A DNA stretch of 61,000 nucleotides from Bacteroidales bacterium. Its GTDB lineage: Bacteria; Bacteroidota; Bacteroidia; Bacteroidales; PUMT01. The stretch lies in the NCBI GenBank assembly GCA_007132225.1, contig SLPB01000061.1:1-61000 (forward strand), in the 5' to 3' direction. Positions 10,201-19,103 of the stretch are shown here, piece by piece. The notes below the pieces were generated by a model. That model had not been told where the DNA came from. It saw nothing but the letters and a program-made list of their open reading frames with translations, and ran no database searches. Within the stretch, counting starts at the first letter, position 1. Each line of letters begins with the position of its first letter. Both the position numbers and the translations under genes were made by a program.

Positions 10201-11513
10201 CATCAGGTGTTTGGAAGGATTTTTACCGCAAGGTCCTCGGAGAGGATTATGTGAAAACACAACACTTGTCCGCAACCTGGAAACCTGTTCTAAAAGCAGA
10301 TGATTCAGAAATCTGGAAGATCCGTCAATTACTTCGCAGGAACATGATTGATTATATAATGGAGCGAACCCGTGAAATATGGATAAAAAAACATGAAAGT
10401 CCGCGTTATTTTCTCAACATAAGGGAAAGGCTTAATCCTGAATACCTGACTATTGGGTTTGCCCGGCGTTTTGCTACATACAAAAGGGCCCAACTTCTTT
10501 TCAGGGATATCGAAAGACTCTCTGCCATAGTCAATCATTCCGAAAGACCGGTTCAATTCCTCTTTGCAGGCAAGGCCCATCCCAACGATAAACTGGGACA
10601 GGACCTTATGAAGTATATCGTGGGAATATCCAAAAGGCAGGAATTTTCCGGGAAGATAATTTTTCTTCAAAACTACGATATGGATTTGGCCAAGGTGCTG
10701 GTAAAGGGTGTGGATGTATGGCTAAATACACCTACACGTCCGCTCGAAGCCTCGGGAACAAGCGGCATAAAAGCTGTTATGAACGGCGTGCTTAATTTCA
10801 GTGTCCTTGACGGATGGTGGTTAGAAGGATACCGATCCGGTTCAGGCTGGGCACTTCCGGAAGAAAGGATATATGATAATCAGGAATTCCAGGATGAACT
10901 CGATGCAGATACCATCTATAATATAATTGAAGAAGAGATAGCTCCGGCCTTTTATAATCGAAATAGCAAGGGTGTGCCCGAAAAGTGGGTGCAGATGATT
11001 AAAAATTCGATAAGCGGCATTGCTCCCATGTTTACTATGCGGCGGATGCTGAACGATTATATTAAAAAGTTTTATAACAAACAGAGCAGGCGGTTACTTA
11101 GAATGAAGGAGAATGATTTTGCACTTGCCAGGCAGCTGTCATCCTGGAAAAGCCGGTTTTGCCTTAACTGGGATAGCATTGAAGTTGTTAGCCTGACCTA
11201 TCCTGAAACTGATGGTAAAGTTTTAATGATAGGACACGAACTCAGCGGTGAGCTTGTGCTTGATCTTAAGGATATTCACGCTGCTTCAGTCGGTGTGGAG
11301 CAGGTGGTGGCAGATATTCATCCCGTTAGTGGTGAGACAAATATTCAGGATGTACAGGAACTTCAGATAATTAGGAGCCATGGCAGTATTGTTCATTACC
11401 GGGTGCAGATATATCCTACACGTGCCGGGGCTTTTCATTATGGCATACGAATCTATCCAAAACATCCTGAACTGCCTCACAGGCAGGATATGGGTTTTGT
11501 GAAATGGATATAG
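7266..11513 (+). CDS. Fused glycogen synthase (GT3) and alpha-glucan phosphorylase (GT35)
   Basis: One continuous 1415-residue frame joins two enzymes. Residues 1 to about 555 resemble the eukaryote-type GT3 glycogen synthase: FEVSWEVCNKVGSIHTLLSTK near the start, and the E-x7-E block YYEPWGYAPME near 437. Residues from about 582 carry a DUF3417 segment (NLWWSWNERAAELF) and then a bacterial alpha-glucan phosphorylase. The PLP-lysine region ASGTSGIKAVMNG is near 1162, followed by LDGWWLEGY. GT3 enzymes extend alpha-1,4-glucan from a sugar nucleotide and GT35 enzymes release glucose-1-phosphate, so the polypeptide appears to both build and degrade glycogen. All motifs look intact. No branching or debranching gene is nearby. 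Cytoplasmic; no signal peptide. Confidence 0.93.
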   Translation: MQETLNLPDYLFEVSWEVCNKVGSIHTLLSTKAGFLQKKLNNNYILIGPDVWRGESEHPEFIEDKELFAAWRQAAAMDGLRIRTGRWNVEGQPLAIIIDFTPFISQKDQIFRQMWDRFKLDSISGQWNYVEPVLFGYAVGLLIESFVKFNVPSGERALAHFHEWMTGSGILYLRDQVPAVTTVFTVHATVMGRTLACNYQPLYRDFEKFDAEARAREFNVVSKLSLEKLSAENADLFTAVSEQTVRECRHFLGKEADILTPNGIEDYLLVAGDQFESKRSSSREKLKKVSAALLDKAPDDDVMFVANSGRYEMKNKGIDVFIYSLAALKNNPALKKEVIAFIMVPANQIGPRRDLIDFLEGNTGHPGAAGKVLTHYLHDQDYDPVVQKLQAAGLNNDPADKVKVIFIPCYLNGNDGIFNVPYHDLLAGMDITVFPSYYEPWGYAPMESIALRIPTITTSLNGYGLWVNEHFHGEKSSIDIITRDEDNFQQVVDLISEKLAAFSALNDSEIDVIKQNAGEISKITLWKNFIVHYYSAYELALKKSEPRVTGLPPTEITEAVAPVYKVSKVHEPKWKTILVHKNIPSRLTALEQISGNLWWSWNERAAELFSSIDRELWNETGCNPVYFLEKVSYTRFMELEKDEAFLSEMDEVYDVFQKYLKEPFREGSQVAYFSMEYGLHSSIPIYSGGLGVLAGDYLKEASDSKVDMVAVGLLYKYGYFKQQLAAGGEQIATYEPTNFAHLPARIVRNDDGDPLTISIAFPGRKVKARIWRIDVGRIPLFLLDTDIEDNQDHDRSITHHLYGGDWENRFKQEMLLGIGGIRALKVMDVDPHLFHCNEGHAAFIGIERLNQYINEQKLIFSQALEVVRASTLFTTHTPVPAGHDSFDENLLRTYIAHYPVRLNISWTQFMNLGKIHPEDPNENFSMSYLAANLSQEINGVSRLHGKVSRHIFNDLWKGYLPGELHIDYVTNGIHHDTWTSGVWKDFYRKVLGEDYVKTQHLSATWKPVLKADDSEIWKIRQLLRRNMIDYIMERTREIWIKKHESPRYFLNIRERLNPEYLTIGFARRFATYKRAQLLFRDIERLSAIVNHSERPVQFLFAGKAHPNDKLGQDLMKYIVGISKRQEFSGKIIFLQNYDMDLAKVLVKGVDVWLNTPTRPLEASGTSGIKAVMNGVLNFSVLDGWWLEGYRSGSGWALPEERIYDNQEFQDELDADTIYNIIEEEIAPAFYNRNSKGVPEKWVQMIKNSISGIAPMFTMRRMLNDYIKKFYNKQSRRLLRMKENDFALARQLSSWKSRFCLNWDSIEVVSLTYPETDGKVLMIGHELSGELVLDLKDIHAASVGVEQVVADIHPVSGETNIQDVQELQIIRSHGSIVHYRVQIYPTRAGAFHYGIRIYPKHPELPHRQDMGFVKWI

Positions 11514-11555
11514 ATTTAGATATAAATACATTACAACATAATAATAACAGGCTTT

Positions 11556-12836
11556 ATGGATAATAAATCTGACAAGAATAAAATAAAGATGTCACGAAAG
11601 CAATTTTTGGGACGTTCTTTTATTGCCACCGCAGGTCTTACGGTCCTGCCCGGGTATACACTAAATAACATTGGCTCTGAAGGTACAGCTGTCAAATCTC
11701 ATGCCGGAGGAATTGGTGCCGGAGCTAAAGGAGCAAGTGTAATAAGTGGATTGGAAAACATAAATATTTATCATGATCCAAAATATTATGCGGCTTTTCC
11801 ATCAGTCATAAAAAATTCAAACGGAGAGATCCTGGTTGCATTCCGGAGAGCTCCGGATCGTAGAATTTTTAAAGAAGACGGTAACAGCCATGTTGACCCT
11901 AATAGTTATTTAGTAATTGTACGGTCAGGTGATAATGGTTTGTCGTGGACTAAAGAACCGGAGTTATTATATGCCCATGCATTCGGTGGCTCTCAGGACC
12001 CCTGCCTGCTCAGGCTCAAAGATGGCACTCTTATTTGTACCAGCTATGGATGGGCATTCGTCCAGGAGGAGGCAATAGAAAAATTAAAGAAACCGGTGTT
12101 CACAAACAGAAGGGGATCCATATTTCTTGGAGGCTATTTTTTGAGATCAACAAATAACGGGTCCTCCTGGGACGGACCTTTTTATCCTCCTAATATCCCT
12201 CCTGAAGTTAAGTATTCTGCTACCGGGGATCCCTTACCTGCATATAATCGCGGAGCCCTCTGGGAGGGTCGTGACGGCCGCATATTTTGGGTCGTAGCAG
12301 CTGGTAATGATCCTGATAATATAGGGAAAACTGCCAATTATTTGTTAATTTCTGAGGATAAAGGTTCCAGCTGGCACTATTCCTGCCCTGTGGCAGAGGA
12401 TGATAATGCTTCATTTAACGAGACTTCAATTTATGAAACTCCAAAAGGAGACCTGGTCGCATTTATCCGCACAGCCGGCTTAGAGGATCAGGCTTGCATT
12501 GCACGGTCAACTGACGGAGGAAAGACTTTTAAGCCATGGCAAAAAATGGGATTCCAGGGCCATCCTCTACAAGCATTAAGACTGCCGGATGACCGCGTAT
12601 TTTTAGTTTATGGTTACCGTCATGTTCCCTATGGTATAAGGGCACGTATACTGAACCCTGAATGCACTGATTATAAGACAGCTCCGGAAATAATCATAAG
12701 AACTGATGGCGGATCCCGTGATATCGGTTATCCTTGGGCCGTTATGCTGAGTGAGGACAGAGTACTTGTTACATATTATTTCAATATAGAAAACGGAACC
12801 CGCCATATAGCCGGATCTATTCTGAAAATTGGGTAA
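11556..12836 (+). CDS. Sialidase-fold (BNR/Asp-box) secreted protein
   Basis: A 426-residue protein with a Tat-like leader (SRKQFLGRSF then a hydrophobic stretch), so it is probably exported; the second methionine at residue 12 starts the leader proper. Four Asp-box repeats are visible: SGDNGLSW, STNNGSSW, SEDKGSSW and STDGGKTF, the mark of a six-bladed sialidase propeller. An arginine in VAFRRAP sits where the FRIP arginine of sialidases lies. Family members include exo-alpha-sialidases but also hydrolases of unrelated specificity, so the substrate is not assigned. It starts 42 bases after the glycogen gene on the same strand and could be read through from it. Confidence 0.8.
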   Translation: MDNKSDKNKIKMSRKQFLGRSFIATAGLTVLPGYTLNNIGSEGTAVKSHAGGIGAGAKGASVISGLENINIYHDPKYYAAFPSVIKNSNGEILVAFRRAPDRRIFKEDGNSHVDPNSYLVIVRSGDNGLSWTKEPELLYAHAFGGSQDPCLLRLKDGTLICTSYGWAFVQEEAIEKLKKPVFTNRRGSIFLGGYFLRSTNNGSSWDGPFYPPNIPPEVKYSATGDPLPAYNRGALWEGRDGRIFWVVAAGNDPDNIGKTANYLLISEDKGSSWHYSCPVAEDDNASFNETSIYETPKGDLVAFIRTAGLEDQACIARSTDGGKTFKPWQKMGFQGHPLQALRLPDDRVFLVYGYRHVPYGIRARILNPECTDYKTAPEIIIRTDGGSRDIGYPWAVMLSEDRVLVTYYFNIENGTRHIAGSILKIG

Positions 12837-12852
12837 TAAAATAATAAACCCG

Positions 12853-12876
12853 TTAACCTGGCAACAGGGTTATTTT
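12853..12876 (+). terminator. Possible weak terminator after the sialidase-fold gene
   Basis: TTAACCTG, loop GCAA, CAGGGTTA with one bulged G, followed by four T residues. It lies 16 bases after the stop codon at 12836, between convergent genes. The stem is short, so the call is tentative. Confidence 0.35.
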
Positions 12877-13019
12877 GATGTAACAGTAATGTTGACCCAT
12901 GAGTTAACTATAATATTCTGACCTTGCATATACAATCCGGCAGTATATTCCAGATTAAAAGGGTGTATACCCGAACCTGCCATGATATACGGTTTTTAAT
13001 CGGAGAGCGGACTAACAGG

Positions 13020-16000
13020 TTAATTGTTGGTTATTTTACGAAATTCGCTCTCTATCTGGTTTAGCACGCTTTCAGGAACCATAAACTCCGGGGGGAGGTT
13101 ATGAATTCCCTGCTTCAGCGTGAAACCCATTACCTGGCTAAGCCAGGGTGAGCTGGTAAGTACAGGTAAATGGCGGTAAAGAATTTCACGTGATTCCCGG
13201 AATGCAAGGAGCTCACCTATAGTGTAATCAAGGCTGAAAATGGGTGAAGGTCCCTGGTCTTCTATGCCGGCAATGTCAACAAGCTCCTCAGAGTTATAGG
13301 CGAATGTATATATGCCAGAACCAAGACGAAGCAGTACATTTTCCCCCACCTTCACAATGTCTGTGATGGCCGGGTAACCTTCCGGGCTTTCACCGTTTAC
13401 AGTGATATCATCAATATTGGCATGGGGAAGGGTTACCCTGGCCGATGTGTTAGCCGGTATTTCAACAAGCAGGGTGAATTGATTTTCCTGGAACTCCCAG
13501 GATGATTCAATCCTGCCATGTATTGAATTAATTATGGATCTGGCATGGGACAATCCTCCCCCGGGCATAGGTTCTATAGCTATTTTCTTGTAAGCCGGGG
13601 AAAGGGGCTTGATCCCCGATACATTTTCATAGAGCCATTCTCCTATGGCTCCGTATGCATAGTGGTTAAAAGAGTTCATTCCTGCACTCTGGAATTCGCC
13701 GTCGGGTTTTATTCCGTCCCACCTCTCCCATATAGTTGTGGCTCCCATTGTAACAGGATAAAGCCATGAAGGGTGACTTTCCCTTATTAACAGTCCATAG
13801 GCTGTCTCATGATGACCGTAGCGGCTTAGAACAGGATTCAGCAGAGGTGTGCCCAGGAAACCTGTAGTGAGGTGCCGCCTGTTTTGCACGTCGGTAACAA
13901 GCCTTTCTACCGCTAACGGCTTAAGATCTTCGGGAAGAAGGTCAAAAGCCAGGGCAAGCAGGTATGATGTCTGGGTATCTGACATCACCCTTCCTCCCGG
14001 GGTAAGGTATTCATTACGGAAGGCGTATTTGATATTTTCAAACAGGCCGGTATATTCAATCACATCGTCTACTTTGCCAAGAATTCCTGCCGTTCTCCTG
14101 AGCAGATCGGTGGAATGGGCAAAGTACATTGTCCCTATCATATGAAAATCAGTGTATGCACCGGGATAGTGAGCGTTGCTTGATGTGCTGTATGAAAGCC
14201 AGTCGCCAAAGGAGTGATCAATATTCCATAAATAGGTTTTCTCATTGCTTGCTGCCCGCATTCTCATGTAGTTAACCCATGCTTTCATACTCTCATATTG
14301 TTTTTCCAGTATGCCTGTATCGCCATAATAACGGTAAAGGGACCAGGGAACGATCAGTGCCGCGTCAGCCCAGCCGGCAGATCCGTAGTGGTTTTTACCC
14401 AAAACATGTGGAACCACGTGGGGAACACTGCCAGCTTCATTCTGGTCAGCCTCCAGATCACCCAGCCATTTGGTAAGGAATGCGGCAGTATTCATGTTGA
14501 TATTTGCAGTATTGGCAAAAACCTGGATGTCGCCAGTCCACCCCATTCTTTCATCCCGTTGGGGACAGTCAGTGGGTACTTCAAGAAAGTTTCCCTTTTG
14601 TCCCCATACAATATTATGCTGAAGCTGGTTTACCAGCGAATGGGAACTCTGGAAATGGCCGGTAGGTTCCATTTCCGAATGTATAACCACGCCAGTGAGA
14701 TTATCCAGTGAAAGCTCACCCGGAAAACCTTCCACGGTGACATATCTGAAGCCTTGGAAAGTAAAGCGTGGCTCCCAGACTTCAACTTTCCCTCCCTTGA
14801 GTATATAGGTGTTTGTCTGATCCGCTGCTCTTAGATTATCGGTATAAAAATTGCCGTCCTTATCAAGCACTTCTGCATGCCTGAGGGTAACCCTGGTTCC
14901 TGACGGACCATGGACCTGCAGGCGTATCCATCCTATCATATTCTGCCCCATATCCACGACTCTGTCCCCTTCGGGAGTAGTAAAGATATCCACTGGTTTC
15001 AGCTCCTGTATTTTCAGCACAGAGGGCCCTTCCCGGGCAATAAGTTTATCTTTTCCATGATCTGTCAGAATAACTCCCTTCCAATTGCTGTCATCATACC
15101 CCGGCATTGTCCATCCTGTTTTTTCAAGCCTTGCATCATATGTCTCGCCATTATATATGTCTGATTTAAGTATAGGACCGGTTGATGATTTCCAGTGTTC
15201 ATCGGTTTTAAAGATCTCCTTGCTTCCGTCTTCATATGTAATTTCTATCTGTGCCAGAAGGGCAAGCTTATTGCCGTAATAGTTCCGCTGGTCACCCCAG
15301 CCTATAAACCCCCTGTACCATCCGTCTCCAAGGTAGACGGCAACAGCATTGATGCCTGATTTCAAATGACGGGTAATATCAAATGTCTGGTATTGCAATC
15401 TGTTATTATAACTGGTCCATCCGGGAGTGAATAACTCATTTCCTACACGGCGGTCGTTTATATACATTTCATATAATCCGTGAGAAGTAACATATGCCCT
15501 TGCAGATACTATTATTTTACTGGCTTCAAATTCAGACCTGAGCATTGGCGCGGGTCCCGACTTCTCAGGATCTTCATCCAGATCAGGCTCTATCCATAAT
15601 GCCTGCCAATCGTCAATTTCAAGTAATCCCATTTCCCAGAAGGAAATTTCACTCCAGGAAGAAACATTTTCATGATTATCCCAGATCCGGACTCTCCAGT
15701 AATATCGTTGTCCGGATTGCAGTTCAGGTCCACTGTAGGAATGATGAATTGAGATATCCGAATTCACTTTCTCTGTATCCCAAATCAGGTCACCGGCTTC
15801 AAGTGAATGCCTGCTAGAGGCAACTTGAATTTGCCAGGCTTTTTGAACTGTATTTTGCCTCCCTGCTTCAATAATCCAGGAAAATCGCGGACTTAAATTA
15901 TCTATACCTAAAGGATTGGTATAATAATCTGTTTTCAGGCTGGTAACAATTGTTGATTCCGGAGACTGGCCCGAAACAAAATAATTCCCCGTAACTGTTA

Positions 16001-16049
16001 GTGAAAAAAGTATCAGAATAAGATTCTGAATGGAGCGGCTAAGGATCAT
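13020..16049 (-). CDS. Alpha-L-rhamnosidase, GH78 family, exported
   Basis: A 1009-residue protein with an N-terminal signal peptide (hydrophobic LILILFSLTVTG, cleavage likely near SGQ). It follows the GH78 order: N-terminal fibronectin-like domain starting TDYYTNPLGID, beta-sandwich domains, then the (alpha/alpha)6 barrel with the catalytic-acid block DCPQRDERMGWTGD near 494. The closing domain holds SFNHYAYGAIGEWLY. These enzymes remove alpha-L-rhamnose from plant, algal or bacterial glycans, probably in the periplasm here. About 90 residues at the C-terminus, after the usual end of the family, look like a small helical addition of unknown role. It is divergent from the ribulokinase gene. 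Confidence 0.92.
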   Translation of the reverse strand: MILSRSIQNLILILFSLTVTGNYFVSGQSPESTIVTSLKTDYYTNPLGIDNLSPRFSWIIEAGRQNTVQKAWQIQVASSRHSLEAGDLIWDTEKVNSDISIHHSYSGPELQSGQRYYWRVRIWDNHENVSSWSEISFWEMGLLEIDDWQALWIEPDLDEDPEKSGPAPMLRSEFEASKIIVSARAYVTSHGLYEMYINDRRVGNELFTPGWTSYNNRLQYQTFDITRHLKSGINAVAVYLGDGWYRGFIGWGDQRNYYGNKLALLAQIEITYEDGSKEIFKTDEHWKSSTGPILKSDIYNGETYDARLEKTGWTMPGYDDSNWKGVILTDHGKDKLIAREGPSVLKIQELKPVDIFTTPEGDRVVDMGQNMIGWIRLQVHGPSGTRVTLRHAEVLDKDGNFYTDNLRAADQTNTYILKGGKVEVWEPRFTFQGFRYVTVEGFPGELSLDNLTGVVIHSEMEPTGHFQSSHSLVNQLQHNIVWGQKGNFLEVPTDCPQRDERMGWTGDIQVFANTANINMNTAAFLTKWLGDLEADQNEAGSVPHVVPHVLGKNHYGSAGWADAALIVPWSLYRYYGDTGILEKQYESMKAWVNYMRMRAASNEKTYLWNIDHSFGDWLSYSTSSNAHYPGAYTDFHMIGTMYFAHSTDLLRRTAGILGKVDDVIEYTGLFENIKYAFRNEYLTPGGRVMSDTQTSYLLALAFDLLPEDLKPLAVERLVTDVQNRRHLTTGFLGTPLLNPVLSRYGHHETAYGLLIRESHPSWLYPVTMGATTIWERWDGIKPDGEFQSAGMNSFNHYAYGAIGEWLYENVSGIKPLSPAYKKIAIEPMPGGGLSHARSIINSIHGRIESSWEFQENQFTLLVEIPANTSARVTLPHANIDDITVNGESPEGYPAITDIVKVGENVLLRLGSGIYTFAYNSEELVDIAGIEDQGPSPIFSLDYTIGELLAFRESREILYRHLPVLTSSPWLSQVMGFTLKQGIHNLPPEFMVPESVLNQIESEFRKITNN

Positions 16050-16256
16050 ATTAATTGATTTTTTACTTTATGCGTTTAAAGGCTATAAATATACCTGATA
16101 GAAATCAGAATATCAAAAAAGTTAAATTATTTTATGGAACCGGGTTAGCCGCAGGGGTTTACACTGAAATAATCAGATTCCGGGGGCAGTTCATCAGTAT
16201 TGGATAAATTGGAAGATTCCGGTAAAAGTTTTTATATAATAATCGAAGTTATTATT

Positions 16257-16285
16257 TTTGATTGTACTATTATAAAAGTATATTG
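16257..16285 (+). promoter_or_regulatory. Candidate Bacteroidota-type promoter for araB
   Basis: TTTG at 16257-16260, 18 bases, then TATATTG at 16279-16285. The consensus is TTTG, about 19-21 bases, TAnnTTTG; the -7 box here is imperfect. It is about 107 bases before the start codon. Confidence 0.28.
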
Positions 16286-16288
16286 TAA

Positions 16289-16303
16289 GCTTAAAATTTA
16301 AGC
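16289..16303. repeat. 15-base odd palindrome, possible operator of araB
   Basis: GCTTAAA-A-TTTAAGC has perfect seven-base arms and begins four bases after the candidate -7 box, where a repressor would cover the transcription start. The function is inferred from position only. Confidence 0.4.
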
Positions 16304-16392
16304 AGATGTTTTTTAAGTAATGCCTGAACCTGAGTTTATAAAGATGTTTTAAGTCAAAGGTTCAGTTATGAAAATTATAAATAATTGTTATT

Positions 16393-18060
16393 ATGGATAG
16401 ATATGTGATAGGGTTGGATTACGGGACCGATTCGGTCAGGGCTCTTGTGGTTAATGCCGATACGGGCCGGGAAGTTTCATCGGGAGTATGTTACTACCCC
16501 AGATGGAAAGAAAATCTGTATTGTGAACCTTCAAAAAATATGTTCCGTCAGCATCCGCTCGATTATGTTGAGGGTCTCGAGAATTCAGTCCGTGAAGCAT
16601 TAGCTGATCTTCCCGATAACGTAAGGCAGAATATCGTCGGCATATCGGTTGATACCACCGGGTCAACACCTGCAGCTGTAGATCGAACCGGAACACCATT
16701 GGCTCTGAAAGCCGAATTTGCGGATAATCCTAATGCGATGTTTGTATTGTGGAAGGATCATACTGCGGTAAAGGAGGCTGATGAAATAAATCGTCTTGCC
16801 AGAAATTGGGGTGGAACAGATTATACCAAATATGAAGGCGGGATCTATTCATCAGAATGGTTTTGGGCCAAATTGTTGCATGTTATGCGTGAGGATAATA
16901 AAGTGAGGGAGGCTGCATGGTCCTGGCTGGAACACTGTGACTGGATTCCTGCAATGCTTACCGGCAACCGTTCTGCCGATAAGATAAAACGGAGCCGGTG
17001 TGCTGCAGGACACAAGGCTATGTGGCATGCTGAATGGGACGGACTGCCTTCTGAGGAGTTCCTGGTAAAACTTGATCCTATGCTTGAAGGGTTACGCAGC
17101 AGATTATACAGGGAAACATATACAAGCGATACTGAAGTCGGTAAAATGGACAGGGAATGGGCGGAACGACTTGGCCTTCCTGAAAACATCAAAGTAGGAG
17201 CAGGCGCTTTTGATGCTCATCTCGGGGCAGTGGGAGGAGAGGTCAGACCTTATTATTTAAGCAAGGTAATGGGAACATCTACATGCGATATGGTTACAGC
17301 ACCTTCAGATGAGTTTGGGGATAAGCTTGTAGCGGGTATATGCGGACAGGTGGATGGATCAATTATTCCCGGGATGGTAGGACTTGAGGCTGGTCAGTCA
17401 GCTTTTGGAGATGTTTATGCATGGTTCAGGAACCTGCTTTTATGGCCTGTGAAAAATATATTGCAAAAGAGCAAAAACCTGACTTTCGAAGTAAAAAACA
17501 GGCTGCAGGATGAAATTACAGAAAACATGATTGAAGAGCTTTCAAAATCCGCAGCATCTATTGACCCTTCCGAATCCGGTTTGCTTGCTATTGATTGGCT
17601 TAACGGGAGGCGAACCCCCGATGCAAACCCACTGCTAAAAGGAGCTGTGACCGGAATAACACTGGGGACTGATGCACCTGCAATTTTCAGGGCACTTGTT
17701 GAGGCCACCGCCTTTGGCTCAAAAGTAATTATCGACAGGTTTATCGAAGAGGGTGTTAGAATAGATGGTGTTGTTGCCCTGGGTGGTGTGGCCAAAAAGT
17801 CTGAATTTGTCATGCAGATCGTTACTGATGTTTTAAATATGCCTGTTTCAGTTGTACGCAGTGAACAAACCTGTGCCCTGGGTTCAGCTATGGCTGCCTC
17901 TGTTGTTGCTGGTATACATGATAATTTTGAAACGGCACAGAATAAAATGGGCAGTGGTTTTGAGAAGGAATATCTTCCCCGGCCTGATTATGTTGCCAAA
18001 TATGAAGAACTTTACAAAAAGTACCTTCAGTTGGCCGAAAGTATTGAAAAAATGTATTAG
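16393..18060 (+). CDS. araB: L-ribulokinase (FGGY kinase family)
   Basis: A 555-residue protein opening with the FGGY-family phosphate motif GLDYGTDSVRALVV, then VDTTGSTPAAVD, and a C-terminal ATPase-fold domain with VALGGVAKKSEF and CALGSAMAASVVAG. Length and the order of blocks match the long ribulokinases (about 560 residues) rather than shorter xylulo- or glycerol kinases. The enzyme phosphorylates L-ribulose to L-ribulose-5-phosphate in arabinose use. The isomerase (araA), epimerase (araD) and a sugar transporter are not next to it, so the pathway must be completed from elsewhere or the kinase has another pentulose substrate. Confidence 0.9.
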   Translation: MDRYVIGLDYGTDSVRALVVNADTGREVSSGVCYYPRWKENLYCEPSKNMFRQHPLDYVEGLENSVREALADLPDNVRQNIVGISVDTTGSTPAAVDRTGTPLALKAEFADNPNAMFVLWKDHTAVKEADEINRLARNWGGTDYTKYEGGIYSSEWFWAKLLHVMREDNKVREAAWSWLEHCDWIPAMLTGNRSADKIKRSRCAAGHKAMWHAEWDGLPSEEFLVKLDPMLEGLRSRLYRETYTSDTEVGKMDREWAERLGLPENIKVGAGAFDAHLGAVGGEVRPYYLSKVMGTSTCDMVTAPSDEFGDKLVAGICGQVDGSIIPGMVGLEAGQSAFGDVYAWFRNLLLWPVKNILQKSKNLTFEVKNRLQDEITENMIEELSKSAASIDPSESGLLAIDWLNGRRTPDANPLLKGAVTGITLGTDAPAIFRALVEATAFGSKVIIDRFIEEGVRIDGVVALGGVAKKSEFVMQIVTDVLNMPVSVVRSEQTCALGSAMAASVVAGIHDNFETAQNKMGSGFEKEYLPRPDYVAKYEELYKKYLQLAESIEKMY

Positions 18061-18161
18061 AAGATTTTTATTTTCATTTTCCCGGCAATTTTTTTCAGTG
18101 TTTGAAATCTCACATGAATTCCATTCACTGATTGCTAAATTGATTAACCTGATTGTAACAC

Positions 18162-19103
18162 ATGGAAGTTCACTCTGGAACTCACCTCAAGCGATTGCAA
18201 AAACCTTCTGTTTCCATAGGGATCTTTGATGGTGTTCACAGGGGACATGCCGCACTTTTCAGCAAAGTTAACCAGAGGGCCACTGAAATGGGCGGAGAGT
18301 CTGCTATTGTCACCTTTTCGCCGCATCCCAGGATAGTTTTGGGCAAAAACAGTGATGACCTGAGATTTCTTACAACTCTTGAGGAAAAAATATCCCTTAT
18401 CCGCCTCAATGGTATCGATCACCTGTTTATAATTCCCTTCTCAAAGGAATTTGCGCAATTGCCTCCTTGCCGGTTCATTAAAATGTATCTGGTTGACCGG
18501 GTAGGATTAAGGCATCTTGTATTTGGCTTTGATCATCATTTCGGATACAGGCGTCAGGGTAGTTATGATAACCTTAGGAGTTGTGCAGACCTTTATGATT
18601 TTAGTATTGAACAGCTTGCTCCCGTTGTTGATGGGAAAACCCGGATCAGCTCAACAATTATACGTGAAGCACTTATACATGGAGATGTCCGGCTGGCAAA
18701 CCGGTTGTTATCATATCACTACAGCCTGGAGGGATTAGTTGTTGGAGGCAGCCAGGTTGGACGGGAGATAGGATTTCCTACTGCAAATGTTGAAACAGGT
18801 GATAAATTTAAACTAATACCCGCTGATGGTGTTTATGCGGTTAAGGTTACATTTGAAGAAACTGATTATATCGGGATGATGAACATAGGATTCAAACCGA
18901 CTGTAAACCAGAATGGCGGAGATAAGAGCCTGGAAGTTCATATAATTGATTTTGAAAAGGATATTTACAACAAGAATATTAAAATAAGCTTTGTCGATCG
19001 TATCCGGGAAGAAAGGCAGTTCAGCTCTGTTGAAAAATTAAGGAAACAGCTGGTTGAAGACAGAATTATTGCTGTGAAAATCCTTTCTCATAAATATTTC
19101 TGA
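18162..19103 (+). CDS. ribF: Bifunctional riboflavin kinase / FAD synthetase
   Basis: A 313-residue protein. The N-terminal nucleotidyltransferase domain has GIFDGVHRGH (near 20-29), TFSPHPR and an ISSTIIREAL motif. The C-terminal riboflavin kinase domain begins at EGLVVGGSQVGREIGFPTAN and keeps the PTAN flavin/ATP-binding turn. It makes FMN and then FAD from riboflavin in the cytoplasm. The ATG at 18162 leaves a short N-terminus of usual size for the family. About 100 bases separate it from araB, with no clear terminator between them. Confidence 0.96.
   Translation: MEVHSGTHLKRLQKPSVSIGIFDGVHRGHAALFSKVNQRATEMGGESAIVTFSPHPRIVLGKNSDDLRFLTTLEEKISLIRLNGIDHLFIIPFSKEFAQLPPCRFIKMYLVDRVGLRHLVFGFDHHFGYRRQGSYDNLRSCADLYDFSIEQLAPVVDGKTRISSTIIREALIHGDVRLANRLLSYHYSLEGLVVGGSQVGREIGFPTANVETGDKFKLIPADGVYAVKVTFEETDYIGMMNIGFKPTVNQNGGDKSLEVHIIDFEKDIYNKNIKISFVDRIREERQFSSVEKLRKQLVEDRIIAVKILSHKYF

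Larger units (their letters stand above)
16050..16392. other. Divergent regulatory region between rhamnosidase and ribulokinase genes
   Basis: About 343 AT-rich bases. It contains a promoter-like pair at 16257-16285, the odd palindrome GCTTAAAATTTAAGC just after it, and a wider inverted repeat CTGAACC (16324-16330) / GGTTCAG (16359-16365) close to the ribulokinase start. No gene is seen in it. Confidence 0.5.

Noticed and set aside
14298-14711. 137-codon plus-strand ORF within the rhamnosidase gene
   Set aside because: Antisense shadow of conserved GH78 coding sequence.
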